17,476 nt of DNA, from NCBI GenBank assembly GCA_016302985.1, contig JAEDMN010000038.1:1-17476 (forward strand). Reading direction: 5' to 3'. The first letter of the stretch is position 1. Every line of letters begins with the position of its first letter. This document shows positions 12,595 to 17,476 of the stretch, in pieces. Under the pieces are notes generated by a model that saw only the letters and a list, made by a program, of their open reading frames with translations, was not told where the DNA came from and did not search any database. Source of the stretch: Kiritimatiellia bacterium. GTDB taxonomy: Bacteria; Verrucomicrobiota; Kiritimatiellia; RFP12; UBA1067. Both the position numbers and the translations under genes were made by a program.

Positions 12595-15486
12595 CTACCG
12601 CCAGGTCTGCCAGGGGACGAGCTCCGCGCCGGGCGCGGACCGGTCGAGGTAGACGGGCACGTCGAGGCCGGGCACGCGCATCCAGTCCCCCTTCGGCAGG
12701 AAGGCCGCCTCCGCCCGGTCGTCCGGCCCCAGCGCCGGCGCGACGAGCAACGCGTCGCCGAGCAGGAACGCGTCGAAGACGTCCCACGTGCGCGGGTCCT
12801 CCGGGTTGCGGAAGGCGAGCGGACGCACCACGGGCGTGCCGCGCGCGGCGGCCGCGCGGTTGCACCGCGCGAGGTAGTTGGACAGGGACGCATGCACGTC
12901 CATGTACTTCCGGTAGTGCGCCTGCGTCGCGGCGTCGAAGTCGTAGGCGTTGCGGACGAACCCGTGCGTCTGCACGCACGGCGAGAAGGCCGTGAACGCC
13001 GTGCCGCGGCGGAAGATCGCCGCCTCGGTCTTCTCGTCCGTCCGCCGGCTGCGCCGCACGACGACGGGCTTCCCGTCGATCTCGCCGTCCGGCTCCGCAC
13101 GCATGTCCGCGTACTGGTAGCCGGCCATGTCGAAGGTCATGAACGGCACGCCGCTCATGCCCGCGTTGAGCATCGCCAGCACCTGGTCGTCAAGCTTCTC
13201 GAACAGCCGCTGCTGGTCGCCCGCCCAGAGGAACGGGTTGCGCTGCGAACCGATGCCGCCGCCGCGCGAGAGGACCATGAAACCGCCCCGCCCCTTCGCC
13301 AGCTTCTCCATCTCGCGGTAGAACCTGGAGATGAAGAACGTCGGGTAGGCGTGGTGCACGGCCGTGCCGGCGAAGACGGACGGATCGTGCCACTTGTAGT
13401 GCACGGAGACGCCGCCCGGGTTCTCGCCCTCCTCGGGCAGCAATTCGCAGAAGTCGATCTTCACGCCCCGCACGCCGAGGTCGACGAGCTCCTTCCAGAT
13501 GGTGCCCACGTACCAGTCCCAGAACGCGGGGTGGGTGATGTCCGCCTCCGCGTGCGCCCGCGCCTTCCCCATGTCCGGGTTGATGCCGTGCGAGTAGCGG
13601 TCGGGGATACGCTTCGTGTCCGCGACGGCCACCGCGCCGTTCGTCGCGACCGAGACGGAGACGCTGAACTCGTCCCGGTAGCCCGGCGCCTGCACGCTGC
13701 AGAGGTCGCCCACGCGCATGTAGACCATCAGCTTGATGTCCCGCTCCGCGAGATAGGCCGCCATCCTCTTCAGCTCGACGCGCTTCCCGGGGTCGGCGTG
13801 CAGGTTGATGAAGCCGCCGCCCTCCACGATCACGGCGCGCGGCTTCGCCCCCAGGGCGATGTGCCGCTCCATCATGTCCTTCAGGCCGTGCCCGCGCAGC
13901 CGCATCCCGCGGAACTCGCAGGCGAACGGACCCTCCAGGCGCGTGAGGTCGGGGTAGTAGCGGCAGACGACCGGGCCCATGTTCCAGTCCTCGGGCTCGT
14001 CCGGCCGCCCGGACAGCGCCGTGTACGCCGCGATCGCGTCGTCGATGCGGTCCTTGGCGAAGAGGTAGGCGTCGATGGAATCCCTGTCGACCTCCATCCG
14101 CCAGACGTTCGGCTCCGTGGCGCCGAAGTCCGCGACCATGCCCTCGTAGAGGTTCACGAACACGCCGCCGCCGCGGTGCGTGGTGAAGAACGGCACCGCC
14201 AGGTACGTCGAGTCGGAGTTGTTGTAGCCATCGGAGGTGAAGAGGTTGACGCGCTGCCCGCGCTTGTTGAGCCGGTCGAGCCGCTGGCCGAGGCCGAAGA
14301 CGGGCTCCGCCGCGAGCAGGCGGCCCGAGAGGACGCTCCGCCCGCCCTTCGCCTCCACGCCCCGGACCTCGGTCACGGGCTTCCCGGACGCGGAGAAGAC
14401 GGATAGCGACCCGTCCGGCGAGATCTCGACGCGCGTGCCGTCCGGCGCCCGGCACACCCGCACGCCGGCCTGGTCCTCCACCCGGAACGCCTGCTCCCCC
14501 GACGGCGCCGGCTCGCCCATGAACGCGGCGAGCTTCTGCACCGCGCCGCCAGACGCGAACGCGCCGTCCGCGCCCGCGGTCTGCAGCCGCCATCCGGTGG
14601 CGGGACCCGTCCAGGTCAGGCGGCCGCGCGTCCCGCCGGACGCGAACAGGGCCTCGACGGCTTCGGACGGCGCCGGGGCCGTGAACGGACGCAGCTCGGC
14701 GAACGAGATCTCGGCGGACAGCTCCGTGGCGGGCTTCGCCTTCCAGTTCAGCGTCCGGCATTTCAGAAAGCGGGGCTTCCCGTCCGCCGTTCCCACGAAT
14801 TCGAAGCCATTCCCCGCCCCCGCGTTCAGCAGCTTCACCGGCTTGAGGTCCCGGTCGTAGACGACCAGGTCCGGCTTCCCGTAGAAGCAGAAGTAGAGGT
14901 TCGTGCCGTCGGACGCGATGTTCTGCGCGCCGAAGCGGGTCATGTGTCCGTGCCCGATCACGGCGAGGCCCTTCTCCTCGAGCGTCTCCGGGTCGATGCG
15001 CACCACCTCGTTCTCGAAGTGCGGGTTCTTCGACACGGGGCCGCCGCCGCCTTTCTGCGGCGCGGTGTCGAGGTGCGAGCCGCGCCCGACGTAGAGGACG
15101 CCGTCCAGCCACGCGATGCCGTCGAGGCCGCGCGGGTAGGTCTTCTCCTTCACCAGGTTCAGGTCGGTGTCGAACACCTGGATCCGCCCCTTCCCCTTGT
15201 CGGGCCCGCCGTACACGGCGACCGACGAGTAGATCCGCCCGCCGTGGCAGCAGACGTCGCCCGTGTGCGACTCCGTCCGGATCTTCTTCACGCAGACGCC
15301 GTTCCGGTCGACCTTGTAGATGCCGGTCATCTGCGTGAGATAGAGGTACTCCCCGTCCGTGCACATGCCCTGCACGTGCCCGCCCTTCGGGTCGAAGCAC
15401 CCCTTCACCGTCATTGGCCGCCAGTCGCCGCCGCACGCCGCCAGCGCCGTCGCGACGAACGCCATCCACATCCACAGTCTTCTCAT
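12595..15486 (-). CDS. Lipoprotein with propeller-like N-terminus fused to GH31 alpha-glycosidase
   Basis: This 963-residue exported enzyme starts with a short lipoprotein signal ending in LAAC (C18), so it is probably membrane-anchored. Residues about 20-270 contain repeated blade-like stretches (DGEYLYLTQMTGIYKVD, GRIQVFDTDLN, VVRIDPETLE, DLVVYDRDLK) typical of NHL/YVTN-type propellers. From about 390 onward it is a GH31 enzyme: FGLGQRLDRLNKRG near 396, barrel start WNMGPVV near 497, nucleophile D678 in GVKIDFCE, and acid/base D757 in GSQRNPFLWAGDQ. The barrel ends near the GVPFMTFDMAGYQ segment around 780. GH31 enzymes release alpha-linked glucose, xylose or sulfoquinovose; the substrate here is not resolved. 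The start was chosen at the lipoprotein signal. It appears monocistronic, with an extended -10 promoter 55 nt upstream. Confidence 0.88.
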   Translation of the reverse strand: MRRLWMWMAFVATALAACGGDWRPMTVKGCFDPKGGHVQGMCTDGEYLYLTQMTGIYKVDRNGVCVKKIRTESHTGDVCCHGGRIYSSVAVYGGPDKGKGRIQVFDTDLNLVKEKTYPRGLDGIAWLDGVLYVGRGSHLDTAPQKGGGGPVSKNPHFENEVVRIDPETLEEKGLAVIGHGHMTRFGAQNIASDGTNLYFCFYGKPDLVVYDRDLKPVKLLNAGAGNGFEFVGTADGKPRFLKCRTLNWKAKPATELSAEISFAELRPFTAPAPSEAVEALFASGGTRGRLTWTGPATGWRLQTAGADGAFASGGAVQKLAAFMGEPAPSGEQAFRVEDQAGVRVCRAPDGTRVEISPDGSLSVFSASGKPVTEVRGVEAKGGRSVLSGRLLAAEPVFGLGQRLDRLNKRGQRVNLFTSDGYNNSDSTYLAVPFFTTHRGGGVFVNLYEGMVADFGATEPNVWRMEVDRDSIDAYLFAKDRIDDAIAAYTALSGRPDEPEDWNMGPVVCRYYPDLTRLEGPFACEFRGMRLRGHGLKDMMERHIALGAKPRAVIVEGGGFINLHADPGKRVELKRMAAYLAERDIKLMVYMRVGDLCSVQAPGYRDEFSVSVSVATNGAVAVADTKRIPDRYSHGINPDMGKARAHAEADITHPAFWDWYVGTIWKELVDLGVRGVKIDFCELLPEEGENPGGVSVHYKWHDPSVFAGTAVHHAYPTFFISRFYREMEKLAKGRGGFMVLSRGGGIGSQRNPFLWAGDQQRLFEKLDDQVLAMLNAGMSGVPFMTFDMAGYQYADMRAEPDGEIDGKPVVVRRSRRTDEKTEAAIFRRGTAFTAFSPCVQTHGFVRNAYDFDAATQAHYRKYMDVHASLSNYLARCNRAAAARGTPVVRPLAFRNPEDPRTWDVFDAFLLGDALLVAPALGPDDRAEAAFLPKGDWMRVPGLDVPVYLDRSAPGAELVPWQTWR

Positions 15487-15540
15487 GTCCAGCACCCTTC
15501 CTCGTTCGGCCCCGGACCAGGATGCCGGCGGCCAGCTAGA

Positions 15541-15550
15541 ATTATACCAT
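15541..15550 (-). promoter_or_regulatory. Extended -10 promoter of the GH31 lipoprotein gene
   Basis: The minus strand carries ATGGTATAAT, the same 10-mer found before hisD and the nifU-luxS operon. The predicted start is about 48 nt before the ATG. A TTACCT at 18-nt spacing is a weak -35 candidate. Confidence 0.6.
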
Positions 15551-15605
15551 GCGAGACTGGACACAGGTAAGCATGCGAATGGCCCAAGCATGCTACGCGT
15601 GCTTC

Positions 15606-15780
15606 TCAGGAGATGAACCCGACTGAGTTCAAGATGTCACCATCTCTCACGACCAGCGATCTTGGAATAATCGGTTGAACCAATCGCCAGTAGAGTTTGC
15701 AGGTTTCAGTCAGCGGCAATCACCTGCCCGACCTTTGTCCAGTACTGCGACTCGTCGCCGTGCCATGTGACGACGGTCAT
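15606..15780 (-). pseudogene. Short frameshifted ORF, third in the right-edge cluster
   Basis: The ATG at 15780 overlaps the stop of the secreted-protein gene as TGATG and opens a 24-codon frame (MTVVTWHGDESQYWTKVGQV...) ending in TGA. The +1 frame then continues smoothly with protein-like sequence (CKLYWRLVQPIIPRSLVV..., then RDGDILNSVGFIS) to a TGA at 15606. The whole span is 175 nt, that is 58 codons plus one extra base, which is what a single-base indel in an intact gene of about 57 residues would leave. The break lies around 15700-15710. It may be a decayed gene, a sequencing error or, less likely, a programmed frameshift. The family is not recognised. Confidence 0.5.
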
Positions 15781-16733
15781 CATGGAACGAACCGACCCAT
15801 ATGCCTCTTCTTTGAACGGGGTATCAAGTTCTGGTTCGGATCGAATTCAAGGTTCGTGTCGTTGGCCGTGGGGTTGAACACGGAGGAAAAGAAGAAGAAT
15901 CGGCCATCCTGCGTTCCCATCGGTCCATAGATCTTTGAATAGTTGGCCTCGACGATCCTGCCTTCTTCATCGACCCTGACGCGTGTCCGGAGCACGAGGT
16001 ACTCGTCCTTCGACACGCCTTCGCCGGGCGGAACGGGACTGAAGTCATCGAGATCCCGGAGATGTAGGCGGGTGCTGAAAAGCGCATTCGTGTCAACGCA
16101 GTAGACCGACCAGAACGAACGAGAGGGATGCTTGTGCGCCCTGTAGAATCCCTCGCCGCACCCCTGGAAGACCACATCCGCCGAATCGGGTTTCGCAGAG
16201 TCCCCGGGCGGGACGTCGACGAAAAAGTCCGCCGTCTCTCCTGCCCCATGGGGCTTTACCCAGTCTCCGGTCTTGAGGTCCATCCCGAATCTCCCCGAAC
16301 GCGCGGGGAACCTCAATCCGTGAATGGTCCCATAGCTGTACATCGGGATGGGGTTCTTCATCCTCCGCAGGACAAACGGGACGGATGCGGACGCGTCCAT
16401 GAACTGCGGCCCCAGCAAGGCGGAATCACTCTTGATGCGGAAATGGAGGTTCGTGTCTTCCGGATAGTATCCAGGTGCGGAGACATGCAGGAAAACGGAG
16501 GCGGAGTGAAGGTTCATTTTCTTCTGCCAGCAGCCTGTTCTATCAACCGTGTTCGATTCCCTGATTTTTCTGGGCGAGTCAACAAAACGCCCCAGTGGAT
16601 CCGCCACCCTGCTCACTTTCACGACGGCGTTGGTAATCGGTACTGCATTCTCCCCTGCGACATGGACACTGAGAGACATTGTCCCCGCGAATACCTGCCA
16701 GCAGGGAAAGACCAGGATAAGCATACATCTCAT
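15780..16733 (-). CDS. Secreted protein of unknown function
   Basis: This 317-residue protein has an N-terminal signal peptide (MRCMLILVFPCWQVFAG). Residues 20-90 resemble a small beta-sandwich of the carboxypeptidase-regulatory or Ig-like kind (LSVHVAGENAVPITNAVVKV, then FLHVSAPGYYPED). The rest has no motif I can name; aromatic-rich segments include FQGCGEGFYRAHKHPSRSFWSVYC and the C-terminal VFNPTANDTNLEFDPNQNL. The latter resembles repeatedly seen C-termini of uncharacterised secreted PVC-group proteins, from memory only. Its start overlaps the stop of the upstream Cys-rich gene as ATGA, and its own stop overlaps the small frameshifted ORF as TGATG, so the three form a coupled unit. Base composition is less GC-rich than its neighbours, suggesting separate history. 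A second ATG three codons later could also start it. Confidence 0.7.
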   Translation of the reverse strand: MRCMLILVFPCWQVFAGTMSLSVHVAGENAVPITNAVVKVSRVADPLGRFVDSPRKIRESNTVDRTGCWQKKMNLHSASVFLHVSAPGYYPEDTNLHFRIKSDSALLGPQFMDASASVPFVLRRMKNPIPMYSYGTIHGLRFPARSGRFGMDLKTGDWVKPHGAGETADFFVDVPPGDSAKPDSADVVFQGCGEGFYRAHKHPSRSFWSVYCVDTNALFSTRLHLRDLDDFSPVPPGEGVSKDEYLVLRTRVRVDEEGRIVEANYSKIYGPMGTQDGRFFFFSSVFNPTANDTNLEFDPNQNLIPRSKKRHMGRFVP

Positions 16734-17476
16734 CGTCCATCTCCATTCTTCGGCAATTGATCTACAAAATCCCTAAAGAGGTCATGTACTACGCTGAACG
16801 GAACCCGCAGGAAGAAGCTATGGACCCATTTCCTGTCGTCTTCATCGTCAAACAGGATCCCTGCACGGACTGAGTCCTTAAATTGTCCAGACATCTCTCT
16901 GTTCGTCATACCAGGGACCGCGTTGCGCCCCGCGGCGTAGGACTGGGCCGGGATCGCGTCCGCCAGCATGTGCGGGCTGTTCGTGGCCGCGGCGTAGTCC
17001 CCGAGGTGGAGCTGACGGCAGTCGTCGAACGGGCAGTCGTGGTCGGGACAACGGTCCGGGTCGTCCTGGGGTCGTTCCAGTTCGCATCCCGGGCCATGGC
17101 AGGGGCAGTCGCAGCCGGTGCAGCCGACCCAGCAGATGCAGCGTTCCTCGAAGAGGTCCTCCCGGTCCTCGACCGAGGACGGGCCGTCAGACCAGACGCT
17201 CTCAGGAACGGGCGCGGCCGCGGGGCAGTAGCGCGCGGTCTGGACGTAGTCCGTGCGGCCCGAGAGGTGGTGCGGGTGGCCGAGGCGGTACGCGAGGGGC
17301 GTCGTCTCGGCGCGGGCGAACCGCCCCGTCAGCCGCGCCGCGAGGGGCGGCTCGGGCTCGACTTCGACCGCAGTGGTCGCGAGCCAGTCGCATGTCAGCC
17401 CCTGGATCTCGGGGCCCGGGTCGAGCGAGACGCGCACGCGCTTCGCGGAGAGGTCGTGGATGCAGGGCTCCTCCGC
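16730..17476 (-). CDS. Cys-rich protein, 5' end beyond window (partial)
   Basis: The frame is open to the right edge, so only the C-terminal 248 residues are visible and the true start is outside. A dense cysteine cluster at 17018-17140 holds ten cysteines in 41 residues (CICWVGCTGCDCPCH, later CPDHDC and CPFDDC) with interspersed His and Asp, suggesting metal binding or disulphides. The N-terminal visible part (DPGPEIQGLTCDWLATTAVEVEPEPP) looks like the end of a beta-rich extracellular or surface domain. The last about 90 residues (GMTNREMSGQFKDSVRAG, then DDEDDRKWVHSFFLRVPFSVVHDLF) are a charged, helical-looking domain. The G+C content drops sharply at this final section, as if a separate module were joined on. 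The stop overlaps the secreted-protein start by 4 nt. Function is not recognised. Confidence 0.65.
   Translation of the reverse strand, partial: AEEPCIHDLSAKRVRVSLDPGPEIQGLTCDWLATTAVEVEPEPPLAARLTGRFARAETTPLAYRLGHPHHLSGRTDYVQTARYCPAAAPVPESVWSDGPSSVEDREDLFEERCICWVGCTGCDCPCHGPGCELERPQDDPDRCPDHDCPFDDCRQLHLGDYAAATNSPHMLADAIPAQSYAAGRNAVPGMTNREMSGQFKDSVRAGILFDDEDDRKWVHSFFLRVPFSVVHDLFRDFVDQLPKNGDGR

Noticed and set aside
12529..14406. 625-codon plus-strand frame opposite the GH31 gene
   Set aside because: Arg/Val/His/Asp-rich shadow of the GH31 codons with no recognisable domain; the minus strand carries the catalytic motifs.
1..17476. CRISPR array, retron or complete defence locus
   Set aside because: No regularly spaced repeats, no reverse transcriptase, nuclease or Cas-like protein could be found by reading the window.

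Overview
The window reads as chromosomal DNA of a G+C-rich anaerobic bacterium. Nearly every gene lies on the minus strand, so transcription runs from high to low coordinates. A Verrucomicrobiota/Kiritimatiellota-like (PVC) source is my best guess. It rests on the mix of an indolepyruvate:ferredoxin oxidoreductase subunit and a NifU-type Fe-S protein (anaerobic keto-acid metabolism), a lipoprotein glycoside hydrolase, uncharacterised secreted proteins and ordinary bacterial housekeeping genes. No single marker proves it.

Layout, left to right. (1) 1-1161 is an accessory patch: AT-richer DNA, the N-terminal half of an ISL3-family transposase on the plus strand, and, fused to its end, a roughly 183-nt near-perfect inverted repeat. 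The arms of this repeat differ only by changes that leave G.U pairs in plus-strand RNA. (2) tRNA-Val(UAC) with its own extended -10 promoter and terminator. (3) A compact six-gene minus-strand operon (5645 to 1392): NifU-like Fe-S protein, iorB, phenylacetate-CoA ligase, Tat-exported metallophosphoesterase, MTA/SAH nucleosidase, luxS. The last two turn S-adenosylhomocysteine into homocysteine and the AI-2 precursor. The first three suggest ferredoxin-linked conversion of aromatic amino-acid keto acids to aryl-CoA and arylacetate. (4) hisD with its own promoter. (5) A ribosomal and RNA block: rplM, rpsI, a large RG-rich DEAD-box helicase, and a B12-type radical SAM protein whose start overlaps the helicase stop. 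It is preceded by a consensus-like promoter and a strongly structured leader. (6) plsY. (7) A 963-residue lipoprotein joining a propeller-like N-terminus to a GH31 glycosidase. (8) At the right edge, a translationally coupled cluster: a Cys-rich protein running off the window, a secreted protein of unknown function, and a short frameshifted ORF.

Regulatory pattern: the exact 10-mer ATGGTATAAT (extended -10) occurs upstream of the nifU-luxS operon, hisD and the GH31 gene, each without a convincing -35 box. The rplM and plsY promoters instead show recognisable -35 boxes. ATGA or TGATG stop/start overlaps link many gene pairs, implying translational coupling.

The strongest candidates for something undescribed are the plus-strand hairpin element at 979-1161, the aryl-CoA/AI-2 operon without iorA, the structured rplM leader, the CX4CX2C radical SAM protein coupled to the helicase, and the Cys-rich/secreted/frameshifted cluster at the right edge. 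I did not recognise any complete defence system, CRISPR array or prophage.
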